NCBI GenBank assembly: GCA_964533785.1
Contig: CAZHNG010000053.1
Span: 1-26,114 of the forward strand
Length of the DNA stretch: 26,114 bases
DNA from: JANQRV01 sp964533785
Lineage (GTDB): Bacteria; Bacteroidota; Bacteroidia; Chitinophagales; Saprospiraceae
Direction of reading: 5' to 3'
Each line of letters starts with the position of its first letter. Within the stretch, counting starts at the first letter, position 1. Both the position numbers and the translations under genes were made by a program. The notes beneath the pieces were generated by a model that was not told the DNA's origin, searched no databases, and saw only the letters and a program-made list of their open reading frames with translations. Positions 6,361 to 15,812 of this stretch are shown here, piece by piece.

Positions 6361-8703
6361 ATGGCAGATCCAGTTGGTCCAATCTTCACGGGAGGATTTG
6401 AAGAATTCGTTACTACTGATAACAATGGTATGGAATATACTATTCTTTACTTACCGGACCGAAACAACGAACAATTACAAAGGGAAGGAAAACCGGCTGT
6501 TTACTATTGGGTACCAGGAACAGTGAGACTAGCACAGTTTGGGGACAATGGAGACTATAAATTTCGTCATATCCACTTCGTAGGTTTATTAGATGAAGAT
6601 AGTCATGTTGGTGTTGAGGGTAATTCAGAAGTATCAGGCGGAGTACTTTCTTTTACAGTTACATCGAGGTATCCAACAGAAGTTTTACGTCAGGCAGAAC
6701 AACAGCTACTGGACAAATTCAGTGGGGATAACGACCGATACTGGGGATGGCGTACTCCGGTAGCTCCAACCTTTCGCATTGCACCTATCCGCGAAAACAT
6801 TACCGCCATCACCAACCTAGCTCCGGGTAGTGATGGTACTGCACCGATAGAGAACGTTCCCACTACAAGCCGGGCAATATTAAACGCAAGAAGGGATATA
6901 ATTCCTGGTAGTTCTAATCCGTCAGCTGAAGTAAAATTTGCCGACCTCGATCAGCCGGTCATCCATGCAAGAGAAGACGACGGCACAAATGAAATTGAAA
7001 ACCTTGGCGCCTGGGCGTGGGAATTACAAGGTCAGGGACCAGGATCAGTCACCGGAGGAGAAAATGCTTATTCAGGTCTTATTGGCGCTTTACCAAGCGA
7101 AATTGTCTGGGCTGGTTTTCACGGTGGTGCAAGTCCGATCGTAGCTACACAGCAAATGTTACTACCGGTATGGAGTCAGGAGATCTACTTAAAAATTACC
7201 GGAAACTGGGATCGAATTTTCCAACATTTCAGTGCTCATGCCAATGCTTCTTATTTATGGTTTAGAGGAGATGTAAAAGCAGAGTTCAACCAACTCAGGA
7301 TTAGTGGGGGGATCGAAGTTGAAATAGCTATTGACGGGACTATTCCCGGTGCCGAAGAAATGAACGACGCCATTGATGAAAGAATCGATCTGATCGTAGA
7401 GCGCTTTATGGAACAAGCCAGTCAACGGATTTTCGAGCCAGCTCCTCCAGAAGTAGAACCTGCGAAAGCCAGAAGTGGAGGCTTGTTCAGCCGTATTTTT
7501 GGTGGCGGTGGATTAGCTTTAAAGTATCGCCGCGATGAAACGAAGCTAAATTTACACTATGAAGAGACTCGCTATTTCAGATACAATCAACCTAATGTCG
7601 TTTCTTCTTCCTTTGAAGGATTCTTCAATGCAATGAAGAATGACCCCGATGCGGAGCGGAAATATTTCCAAAGAATTGTCCTTGGAGACCTTAGTCGCAA
7701 AGTTCTCAGAATCGTAAAACCAGTTGTTAACTGGCCCCGCCCCGACCAAAACTGGATCGGCGAGCCAGTAGCATATCTTAGCGCTGAAATTGGTTACCCC
7801 GTATCTACCGGAAGCATTCAATGGAAACCCGCACAGTTTCAATCCAGCGATACCAGTGATGAATCCAACAAAAGAATTGAATTTGTTCGTAGAGAAACTG
7901 ACGAAATCGCAAATCCTCCGGCAGAATGGAACCCAGATCAAACCTATATAAGGCGAAAGGTTTCCCTGGTAGAATCCGCTGGCATCACTGACAATCCCTA
8001 CGCTATCGTAATGGTCGAAAAAAACATTATTGACATTGACCCACCAGAAGGACAACTGATGAATGAAAGTATTGTCGAAGTCAGAGCAGATTCGGTTGGT
8101 AAACTGGAAGTGGGCCCGATTGATATCGATGCCACCCTGACCGACAACACCCAAATTGTAACAGTAGAATTCAAAGCTGACGGCCAGACCCACGACGGAC
8201 ACGAACGTCCGGTAGTCAAGTTTCAATGGAAATATGATGACTACGATCACCCCAGGTTTTGGGAAATCTTTACCGGTCAGCCTGATTATGTTCCTAATTA
8301 CCATTACCGCGTACTGGTTAATGTAAAAGGCACCTTATTTAGTTCAGGAATGGCCTGGGCTGGCCCCTGGCTGGAAGGACGAGGTAACGGACCATTGATG
8401 GTGCATGTGCCGCTTGCCGATGAACCTGGTGTAGAAGCTATATCAAGATCAGCAAGAGAAATTGCTACCGAATTTGAAACCATACCAGAAGAGATTTCCA
8501 ATACTCCTCCCCCGGTCAGAAATACCAATAACGGAGGAAATGTAAATCAACCACCCGGAGGTTCTTTAGGAAATGGCAACAATAATGATGGAAACCAACC
8601 ACCGGCAGGCCCTCCCGGCACTCAAAGGGACGAGCAGTCCGATTCAAATCAACAACTGGGCGGATACACAATCGGTACTCAAAATCCACCACCGAATAGC
8701 TAG
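6361..8703 (+). CDS. Unrecognised large protein without signal peptide, first of three-gene cluster
   Basis: 780 aa; I cannot assign a family. No signal peptide or membrane segment is visible, so it is cytoplasmic or leaves by a non-Sec route. Residues ~47-101 form a module (AVYYWVPGTVRL, then KFRHIHFVGL, then SGGVLSFTV) that recurs in the next gene's product. Residues ~265-360 alternate beta-like strands (YLWFRGDVKAEFNQL) with a helix (DERIDLIVERFMEQASQRIF). A Gly-rich hinge follows (GGLFSRIFGGGG, 373-384), then more beta-like sequence to ~685, including YHYRVLVNVKG and a MAWAGPW segment. Residues ~714-780 are low-complexity, rich in Asn, Gly, Pro and Gln, probably disordered. It is followed in the same direction by two even larger genes. 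A structural or surface-assembly role is only a guess from size and beta content. Confidence 0.8.
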   Translation: MADPVGPIFTGGFEEFVTTDNNGMEYTILYLPDRNNEQLQREGKPAVYYWVPGTVRLAQFGDNGDYKFRHIHFVGLLDEDSHVGVEGNSEVSGGVLSFTVTSRYPTEVLRQAEQQLLDKFSGDNDRYWGWRTPVAPTFRIAPIRENITAITNLAPGSDGTAPIENVPTTSRAILNARRDIIPGSSNPSAEVKFADLDQPVIHAREDDGTNEIENLGAWAWELQGQGPGSVTGGENAYSGLIGALPSEIVWAGFHGGASPIVATQQMLLPVWSQEIYLKITGNWDRIFQHFSAHANASYLWFRGDVKAEFNQLRISGGIEVEIAIDGTIPGAEEMNDAIDERIDLIVERFMEQASQRIFEPAPPEVEPAKARSGGLFSRIFGGGGLALKYRRDETKLNLHYEETRYFRYNQPNVVSSSFEGFFNAMKNDPDAERKYFQRIVLGDLSRKVLRIVKPVVNWPRPDQNWIGEPVAYLSAEIGYPVSTGSIQWKPAQFQSSDTSDESNKRIEFVRRETDEIANPPAEWNPDQTYIRRKVSLVESAGITDNPYAIVMVEKNIIDIDPPEGQLMNESIVEVRADSVGKLEVGPIDIDATLTDNTQIVTVEFKADGQTHDGHERPVVKFQWKYDDYDHPRFWEIFTGQPDYVPNYHYRVLVNVKGTLFSSGMAWAGPWLEGRGNGPLMVHVPLADEPGVEAISRSAREIATEFETIPEEISNTPPPVRNTNNGGNVNQPPGGSLGNGNNNDGNQPPAGPPGTQRDEQSDSNQQLGGYTIGTQNPPPNS

Positions 8704-8763
8704 AGGAGAATTCAAATCGGGAAACTCCTGGTAAAATAAGTTCAATCCACACATTCTTGCTAG

Positions 8764-8795
8764 GGTCGAGGCTGACTCATGAGGCAGCCTCGACC
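8764..8795 (+). terminator. Strong GC-rich hairpin between the first and second large genes
   Basis: GGTCGAGGCTG (8764-8774) pairs perfectly with CAGCCTCGACC (8785-8795); loop ACTCATGAGG. It lies 60 bp after the first gene and 54 bp before the second. No T-run follows, so it may be a partial terminator, an mRNA-processing or stability element, or a translational regulator: the loop hexamer CATGAG is complementary to CTCATG overlapping the next start codon (8847-8852). Confidence 0.65.
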
Positions 8796-8849
8796 TAAAA
8801 CTGATAAACAAACAGTTGAACCAACCTTAGCTCCTGTCTGGAATGACTC

Positions 8850-11800
8850 ATGCTCAATATTAAACGAAAAAATATGTATAATTCATCCATTCATGAAAGT
8901 CGATACGGTCTCATTGATGTATTTCTCGAAACAGGAGAAAAAATAAAGGTCTTGGCAATTGACAAAGAAGATGGTCGTCGTGAAATAATACATGCACGCC
9001 CACAGGTTATAAGAGGAAACCAAAACGCACCAGAATTTTCACTGACCATCCTGCTGAGCCGAATGCCCACAGTCAATGAGGAAACGATTAGTCACCTCAT
9101 CCAGTCTGGTATACTTAATTTTAAACTAGGACTAGGAGTACAACAGGAAGTTTTGGAGAAACTGTCTTGTATGTCCAATGGTGCAGTAAAAAGAGTTTTT
9201 ACGGATCCACTTATATTGGAATTCTGTCAAAAAAGTGCAGAGGAGACCTCTACGATCACCAGGTTTGAAGGTGCTGGAGCAACCGGAATCGGAACACTGG
9301 AAGCACAATTAAGTAAAGACCAGGTATTACAAGTCTGGGATGCTTTACTCACCAAAGAGAGTGGATTACTCGTCAAGACAAAAGTCTATTTTAAAGACCG
9401 GCCAGAAGGAGGAACAGTAATTATTCGGGGTAGTTGGGCCGAAATTTATGACGGTATCCAAGAAAAAAAACGAGGAGAAACGATTGTTGAAGGAGAACTG
9501 AAAGAGATCTTGTACGATCTATACCTTGATGGTATCATCGAGATTGTAAACGAAGAAAATGAACCCATTAGCACGAGTGCTGATTCTGTTTTCAACTTGA
9601 TGCGATCACATACATCTATTATCCTCCAGAGAGTTACCACCTTACATTCTACAGAATATACGCTAAAGAACCGGCCTTTTGAAGGCATTCAACTTAATTA
9701 TAAATCTACCCTGACTCAGCAAACTAAAGAATACATCGAATTCTCCCATAGTCTGGAAGAGATCATTGGAAACCTACTAGCAGACCAAACATGGGAAGAT
9801 TTCGTTCACCTTATTGCTAATGATTCCCATTCCAGGTTTCGGTATCAGCCGGTGGGTAAAAGGTTGGTTGTCAAAGATAGATCCAGAGGAAGAACCAATA
9901 CAGTTGGCGCCAATGCAGTTGGTCTGCACAAAAATCAATTGATGTCAATGACCGCTTTGACATTGCCATCTACAGGAGCTACTTTTATAAACAAACCCGA
10001 GTACATTCACTCTTTAACGTCACCAGCTATTTATTCCCTTGATAACCTCAAGATAACGGTAGATGCAGACGAAAAGATCCTCAGCTTACCGATCGTCGAT
10101 GCTTTAAGTAAGCCCTATTGGCAAGATAGAAAAAACCCAAACCAAGTTTGGTACGCTCCGGATACAGCATTAATCAAAACGGTGAAAAATTCACAAGATA
10201 ATACGGGTTTATTTCAATTTTATTATTGGCGTACAGGTTCTACTGCTTCGGGCAAGCCAAGCCTAAGTGGCTGGGTAAAGTTCAGTCTTCAATTAGTACA
10301 AAGTACTGATACTAAAGCTGCTATTCAAAAGGAGAAAATTCGTTCGGCTAGGATGTTGCCGATAAAAAATATTAAATGCAGGCTCCTTGTTCCCTTTATT
10401 GATGACAAGGATGGCAACCGAAAGGTACATTCTCTGAACGCAAGTGTCCAAAGGGAGGGAAATATCATTCATTGTCGCGTAAGGATGCAAAATGACTGGG
10501 TGCGTGTTGTATATAATGCTCTTTCAACTGAAAACATAGCTTCTCAACAGGCTTCCATTTCACTTTCTTACAGCTTTGATGGTTATCAAATTGTGCGAAA
10601 AGAAGGGCAACTCAATTTTGTTTATGGAGGAAAGATCTCACCAACTGTTGTTAATTATTCGGAGCCGGTAGCAAATTTACAGCCAATTTCTCCTGTATTC
10701 AACGCTTCTAATTTCACTTTGGTAGGAAGAGGTTTTGAATTAAAATACAATGTAGAGCACGCCGACAGAAGCGACCGCAACGCTCCCAGAGGTAAATCAG
10801 TATTTTCCGCGGCCACTATCAACAGACCGACCTCCCTTCCCAATATGCTTTCCGCGGCATATGTAATGAAACCGGATTTACTCAAAGCTGTAGAAGTAAA
10901 AGAATATGCCATTCAGTCTTTTCTGATCTATAGAGTATCAGATTGCTTCTTTGATTGTCATAACTATGGACATCATTACCAGGAAAAGCTAACGGATGGC
11001 GGAGTGATGGAAATAGGTTGTAGAGATGCATTAAAACTCGGTAACCTAGAATACGTTAGTTACACAGAGATAATTGATCTGCGACAACCTGAGTATAAAG
11101 TATACAAATCCCTCTCACAACCCGGATATTATATAGTAAACCCAACCTCCTATTGCATAGGCAGAAAAGGTTCCGGGGAAGAAGAGCCTTACAGACCCCT
11201 GATTTTCGTAAATGTAGTGGTAGATGCACTTCATGCCAATAGAAATATTTACGAACTACGAACTACGCTACAGCCCGATATTCCATACTACAAGCTGCAA
11301 AAACTCAAACAAGAATTATCTGCACTTCATTACAATCCTGTCATTGAATACCCAAATGAATTGGTGCTAAATAATCACCAGGTTTCATGGGTAGTGGACA
11401 ACCAAATTGAAATAGAAGAACCGATAACAGATTTGGTTAATGCTGATGGTCCTTTCATCAGCGCACTATTCAAAATGAACATAGCAAATTGGTTCCTGCT
11501 GCGCAGAGTTATCGAAACTATAGGTCTAAAGGGTACTCTTAAGGTAACGCTTGAGGACGGTATGCAATTCGAATCGAACCTTAATATCAAAACTGATGCC
11601 ATTCGCGGCCCTTGGATGGAAGGTCCTATCAAATCGGAGAACCAGGGAACTATCCAAAAAATTAAAAATATGTTAGAGCACGATCTTGAATTGCTCAAGA
11701 TAACAGGGACGAATGATCAAGGTCATCCTGCCGAAGAAATTATCGAAGACCTCATTCCTTCCGAAGCCGAATATACCTTACAACAAAAGATCAACAACCC

Positions 11801-12197
11801 GGCAATTATATACGAAATTCCGGAGGGTGTTACAACCACTATTGAAGAAACCAGGAGCTTTATCGAAGAGGTTGAAACAAACTTAATATTCACCCTCCTT
11901 ACCTACTTGCAAGACCACTTGCTGGTAAGGATACATGTAGAAGCCAAAATACTGGGTGTCGATCAGGTTGAGTTAATTCAATTGACGCAAGAAATGGCTA
12001 CCAAGTCTGTTACTTTCTTGTTACCCGTCACGATGAATTTAGAAGAACTTATTCTTCAATTAACAATAGTGAAAGAAGACGTCAATGGACAATTAACCCC
12101 TGTGCCGCTCCAAACCATCAATCTAAATTCCACTACCATAATAGGTATAAACAGTACCATGCTTGGGTTGGACGGTGATTATAATGCTGAATTATAG
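8850..12197 (+). CDS. Unrecognised giant protein, second of three-gene cluster
   Basis: 1115 aa with no recognisable enzyme motif, signal peptide or membrane segment. The sequence looks beta-rich and modular. Residues ~47-96 (RPQVIRG, PEFSLTILLSR, SGILNFKLGLG) and ~432-484 (QVWYAPDTALIK, LFQFYYWRTGS, LSGWVKFSLQL) both resemble the module at 47-101 of the upstream protein. Residues ~150-240 have a helix followed by strands (LSKDQVLQVWDALLTKESGL). Residues ~690-730 carry a Cys/His-rich stretch (DCFFDCHNYGHHY, then GCRDAL) that could bind metal. The last ~150 residues are acidic. ATG 8850 is the first in-frame start; Met9 (8874) is an alternative. The S8 protease gene follows after 37 bp, suggesting co-transcription. 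It may be a partner or substrate of that protease. Confidence 0.8.
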   Translation: MLNIKRKNMYNSSIHESRYGLIDVFLETGEKIKVLAIDKEDGRREIIHARPQVIRGNQNAPEFSLTILLSRMPTVNEETISHLIQSGILNFKLGLGVQQEVLEKLSCMSNGAVKRVFTDPLILEFCQKSAEETSTITRFEGAGATGIGTLEAQLSKDQVLQVWDALLTKESGLLVKTKVYFKDRPEGGTVIIRGSWAEIYDGIQEKKRGETIVEGELKEILYDLYLDGIIEIVNEENEPISTSADSVFNLMRSHTSIILQRVTTLHSTEYTLKNRPFEGIQLNYKSTLTQQTKEYIEFSHSLEEIIGNLLADQTWEDFVHLIANDSHSRFRYQPVGKRLVVKDRSRGRTNTVGANAVGLHKNQLMSMTALTLPSTGATFINKPEYIHSLTSPAIYSLDNLKITVDADEKILSLPIVDALSKPYWQDRKNPNQVWYAPDTALIKTVKNSQDNTGLFQFYYWRTGSTASGKPSLSGWVKFSLQLVQSTDTKAAIQKEKIRSARMLPIKNIKCRLLVPFIDDKDGNRKVHSLNASVQREGNIIHCRVRMQNDWVRVVYNALSTENIASQQASISLSYSFDGYQIVRKEGQLNFVYGGKISPTVVNYSEPVANLQPISPVFNASNFTLVGRGFELKYNVEHADRSDRNAPRGKSVFSAATINRPTSLPNMLSAAYVMKPDLLKAVEVKEYAIQSFLIYRVSDCFFDCHNYGHHYQEKLTDGGVMEIGCRDALKLGNLEYVSYTEIIDLRQPEYKVYKSLSQPGYYIVNPTSYCIGRKGSGEEEPYRPLIFVNVVVDALHANRNIYELRTTLQPDIPYYKLQKLKQELSALHYNPVIEYPNELVLNNHQVSWVVDNQIEIEEPITDLVNADGPFISALFKMNIANWFLLRRVIETIGLKGTLKVTLEDGMQFESNLNIKTDAIRGPWMEGPIKSENQGTIQKIKNMLEHDLELLKITGTNDQGHPAEEIIEDLIPSEAEYTLQQKINNPAIIYEIPEGVTTTIEETRSFIEEVETNLIFTLLTYLQDHLLVRIHVEAKILGVDQVELIQLTQEMATKSVTFLLPVTMNLEELILQLTIVKEDVNGQLTPVPLQTINLNSTTIIGINSTMLGLDGDYNAEL

Positions 12198-12234
12198 AAT
12201 TTGACCAAACTTAATATCAATTTTCCTTAAACCA

Positions 12235-15200
12235 ATGATTATGAATTATTCTTCTTCAAAACAAAGCTCATATTCTGATAAACAATCCTACTTTTACGTA
12301 AATGGTGAGAAGGTTCCATTGGTTGCTGAACCTTCTATTTTTGCCCTAAAATATAAGGCAGGAAGAAACAAAAGAGATTCAGAATTCTCCTCTAGAGCAA
12401 AAAGGTTTTTGCAGGAATCGGAAAATATAGGGTTGATTCCACAGTATGAATTAAAGATATATAGAGTCAATTCCGCAAATGTTGGCCGAACTGAAGACAC
12501 CAATGAGCTGAAAAGTGAACTAATGAAAGAGGTAAAACACCTGCACCAGGAAGAACCCGTAGAATTTTCTTCAGTTGCTTTCCGTTTGATCCCGGAAATT
12601 GAACCCACTTCAACGGATGAATTAATGTTTGTCTCACAAGAATTCGCCGTTCAATTTAAAGAGGACATTACACCAGATCAAGTTCGGAAGTTCAACGACA
12701 GGTACTCCGTACGAATCATAAAAGAATTAGGCTATGTGTCAAATGGATACTTATTGGAAGTTCCTAAAGATCAACCAGAGGGACTTACTGCTGTAGAGTT
12801 AGCAAATATTTATTACGAATCAGGCATGGTTGTTTTTGCCAATCCTAATTTAATTCGTCCACGACATTTTAAGCAACCTTCAAAAATAACACCTGATCCG
12901 GTATCGCGTGAATACTCTAGAAATGCATCAGCTGAATTCATCAATGATCAATGGCATTTGGATACAGCAAAAGTACTGGATGCCTGGAACGTTACAACTG
13001 GAAATTCTTCCATAAAAGTTGCCATCCTCGATGATGGGATCGATGTGCAACATCCTGAATTTGCCGGCAAAGTAAGCGCACAATACGATTTCGAGCGTGA
13101 TGTTGCAGAAGGTATTCCGGTGGGTGAATTGGACCGCCATGGCACTGCTTGTGCTGGTGTTGCGGTAGCAAAAGGCGTAAAAGCACCCGGAGCCGCACCC
13201 GGTTGTTCGTTGATCGCGGTGAGAACACCAAGGTACCTAGGCATAGTAGAAGAGGCAGAAATGTTTCAGTGGGTCTGCGATCAAGGTGCTGATATTATCA
13301 GTTGCAGCTGGGGACCAAGTGACATTCCTAGTAACCCGACCTACTATCTGGCAGACAATGTACGAGCTGCCATTTCTTACTGTGTGCGAGATGGACGAAA
13401 TGGTAAAGGTATACCGATCTTTTGGGCCGCTGGTAATGGTAATCAACTGGTTACCCCTGATGGCTATGCTTCTAACCCCGACGTGATGGCTATTGCTGCT
13501 TCTAATGATCAAGAAAGAAAAGCTTCCTATAGTGACTTTGGACCGGAAATATTTATTTGTGCACCCTCAAACGGTGGTACACAGAGCATATTCACCGTGG
13601 ATAGAAGAGGAAATGAGGGCTACAACCCCAATCGAGCGGCAGTACCGTCCAATAACAAGGATTATACAGGTATATTCGGAGGTACTTCTTCTGCCACACC
13701 TTTAGTAGCTGGTATTGCGGCATTAATACTATCACAGGATCCTTCCTTAACAAGGGATCAAATAAAAGAGATCCTAAAAAATTCTGCAGACAAAATAGAC
13801 AGGAATGGAGGAAATTATGATAGTCAAGGTCACAGTACGATCTATGGATATGGCCGCGTAAATGCTGCCAGAGCATTGAGTCAGATCAATAATAACAACA
13901 ACCAACTCTCTATTAATGGCCCGGCAAATACAGGTCGCAACGCTCCTCCGCCAACCTTTCAAATCCAGAAAGGCGGAAGAACTTATTATGCCGTTGAATT
14001 AGCGACCGACCACAACCTCTTCAGGTTAAGGGATAATAGGAATGAAAATAATTTTTATGCCTCATGGTCGGATGCTCTGTTATCAAACACTCCATTTACT
14101 CCTCCAAGCGAAGCATGGGATCGGCTGAAACACGCGAATCGCATCTATTATCGCCTGCACGTTGGCGATGACAACTCCTGGTCCAACCACGCTACCACCA
14201 CTTCAAGTACCGATACCTCTTCAGCACCAAGCATCGAAATAACGGCGGCTGACGATCAGGATAATCCAAACGGTCCCAGCGTACCAACAAGTTTTGGTAT
14301 CGTGGGGCCATCAGAGATCGGGCAAAGTGATAATGCACCTGAATTCCAGATAAATACAGGAGGGCGACGTTATTACGCAGTTGAAGTAGCCACTGAGGCC
14401 AGGCTTTTCGATACCAATAACCACGGAGAGGACCGAACGGATCAAAACTTTTACGGTTCTTGGACGGATGGATTGTCAGAACAAGTGCCCTATACTTTAC
14501 CAACTCATATATGGAATACCCTCAAGCATGCCAGCCAACTATTTTACCGCATGCACGTGGCCGACGATACACAATGGTCCAACTATGCTGTGACAACTTC
14601 GGATGGCCAGGCAAGTAATGCTCCCAGCATTTCAATTCTCGGTTCCAGCAGTCCAGGGCCCGTGGATGGAGGTGAAACAAACTCTATGGTAAGATATCCT
14701 AGTGGAACTACCTTTAATATCGAAACCAATCCTTTGGACGGTAAAGACTACCGGGCACCTGCCGGACATTCGGATGTACCACTGATAAAAATTGCAGGTA
14801 GAGGAAATGAAAAATTAAGTACAAATTTCACAGTCAATGAATTTGAAGCATCTGATGGGGCAGATTATGCGAGAATTTCACCAGAATTGATTGAGAAATT
14901 ACAGATCGCCAGAACTTCACTCGGCCGATCCATCATCGTTGAAAAAGGTTATGTACATCCTGCTTTGAATGAAAAACAGGGCGGTAATAGTGAAAGTCTT
15001 TTCTTAGCTGGAAAAGCAGTGGAGATCAAGACCTCATCAACAAGCACCCAGGCATTACAAAACCTCGCACGCAGGGTTATTGAAGCTTTCAATTGCCAGC
15101 TTGGGATTGGTATGAAAAGAAGGTCCTTGATCGTCGAGTTAAGGTCATCCCTCAATAGTTGGGTCGAAAGCGGAGCAGCTATGACAGAGCAAGCTTTTGA

Positions 15201-15732
15201 CGAATTTGTAAGAGAAACCTGCAATAATATGAGAAGTAACACAGGAAGGATTGATAGTATTTTGCCCTACATTGTTGGCCCCGAGGATTACCATGCAGGG
15301 AACGAACCCCCTACGTTGAAGGTACACCTGGGTACCCAATCTTTCTACGGGGTTGAATTTGCTTCTTCACCGGAGCTGTTCTTAAAACAAAACACAGATG
15401 AGCGATCAAGTTCAAACTACTTTAATTCCTGGGCAATGCGAGGGTTGATCTACGTGCAAAAACAATCAGACATCTACCAAATGCCTAAGGAAATATGGAC
15501 TAACCTACAAAACTCCAAAAGGTTATTCTATCGCTTAGTTACCTTTTATAAAGACACGCTAAATCTGGAAGAAGCCAATTTTTCAATTCCCGATGACAGG
15601 ATACACGATGCTCCTTATTTCGAGATTTATGGCAATAACTCCAGAAGGTCCAATTTGCCACCTATAGCGGCCTCCAATTGGAAAACAACAATAGCGAGAA
15701 GTGAAGATCTTTGGATTAAAAAAACTTCTTGA
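12235..15732 (+). CDS. S8 (subtilisin-like) serine protease with three C-terminal repeats and a degenerate M15-like domain
   Basis: 1165 aa. Residues ~130-205 resemble a subtilase prodomain (EFAVQFKEDITPDQVRKF). The catalytic domain (~238-550) has the full triad, Asp266 (VAILDDGID), His302 (DRHGTACAG) and Ser485 (GGTSSATP), plus oxyanion Asn401 (AAGNGN), so it should be active. After an Asn-rich linker come three ~100-residue repeats (570-669, 700-802, 1024-1133) with pattern YYAVEvAT..LF...NFYgSW...W..LKhA..lfYR. Between the second and third lies an M15-like segment (~855-980; LSTNFTVNEF, then GYVHPALNE) whose zinc ligands are replaced: Phe923 for His and Glu930 for Asp in the SxHxxGxAxD motif. 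No signal peptide is visible, unusual for an S8 enzyme with a prodomain. Third gene of the cluster, 37 bp after the second. Target proteins are unknown; the M15-like part may bind peptidoglycan. Confidence 0.92.
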   Translation: MIMNYSSSKQSSYSDKQSYFYVNGEKVPLVAEPSIFALKYKAGRNKRDSEFSSRAKRFLQESENIGLIPQYELKIYRVNSANVGRTEDTNELKSELMKEVKHLHQEEPVEFSSVAFRLIPEIEPTSTDELMFVSQEFAVQFKEDITPDQVRKFNDRYSVRIIKELGYVSNGYLLEVPKDQPEGLTAVELANIYYESGMVVFANPNLIRPRHFKQPSKITPDPVSREYSRNASAEFINDQWHLDTAKVLDAWNVTTGNSSIKVAILDDGIDVQHPEFAGKVSAQYDFERDVAEGIPVGELDRHGTACAGVAVAKGVKAPGAAPGCSLIAVRTPRYLGIVEEAEMFQWVCDQGADIISCSWGPSDIPSNPTYYLADNVRAAISYCVRDGRNGKGIPIFWAAGNGNQLVTPDGYASNPDVMAIAASNDQERKASYSDFGPEIFICAPSNGGTQSIFTVDRRGNEGYNPNRAAVPSNNKDYTGIFGGTSSATPLVAGIAALILSQDPSLTRDQIKEILKNSADKIDRNGGNYDSQGHSTIYGYGRVNAARALSQINNNNNQLSINGPANTGRNAPPPTFQIQKGGRTYYAVELATDHNLFRLRDNRNENNFYASWSDALLSNTPFTPPSEAWDRLKHANRIYYRLHVGDDNSWSNHATTTSSTDTSSAPSIEITAADDQDNPNGPSVPTSFGIVGPSEIGQSDNAPEFQINTGGRRYYAVEVATEARLFDTNNHGEDRTDQNFYGSWTDGLSEQVPYTLPTHIWNTLKHASQLFYRMHVADDTQWSNYAVTTSDGQASNAPSISILGSSSPGPVDGGETNSMVRYPSGTTFNIETNPLDGKDYRAPAGHSDVPLIKIAGRGNEKLSTNFTVNEFEASDGADYARISPELIEKLQIARTSLGRSIIVEKGYVHPALNEKQGGNSESLFLAGKAVEIKTSSTSTQALQNLARRVIEAFNCQLGIGMKRRSLIVELRSSLNSWVESGAAMTEQAFDEFVRETCNNMRSNTGRIDSILPYIVGPEDYHAGNEPPTLKVHLGTQSFYGVEFASSPELFLKQNTDERSSSNYFNSWAMRGLIYVQKQSDIYQMPKEIWTNLQNSKRLFYRLVTFYKDTLNLEEANFSIPDDRIHDAPYFEIYGNNSRRSNLPPIAASNWKTTIARSEDLWIKKTS

Positions 15733-15756
15733 CGTAAAACCTGTCCAAATATTGAG

Positions 15757-15812
15757 AGTCATTCTAAAAATTAGAGCAAACTAAGGCTTGGAATGACTTT
15801 CTTTCTTCTTTT
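15757..15812 (+). terminator. Terminator-like hairpin after the protease gene
   Basis: AGTCATTC (15757-15764) pairs with GAATGACT (15791-15798), followed at once by a T-rich tract (TTCTTTCTTCTTTT). It begins 24 bp after the stop codon and fits an intrinsic terminator for the three-gene cluster, though the loop is long (26 nt, with a small internal CTAA/TTAG pair). Confidence 0.55.

Noticed and set aside
7552..8304. Minus-strand 250-codon open frame inside the first large gene
   Set aside because: Antisense shadow; its composition lacks domain-like patterning and the plus-strand frame is continuous across it.
6361..15732. Extracellular contractile injection system or phage tail cluster
   Set aside because: I considered it because of large signal-less proteins, but there is no recognisable sheath, tube, baseplate or AAA ATPase gene in the window.
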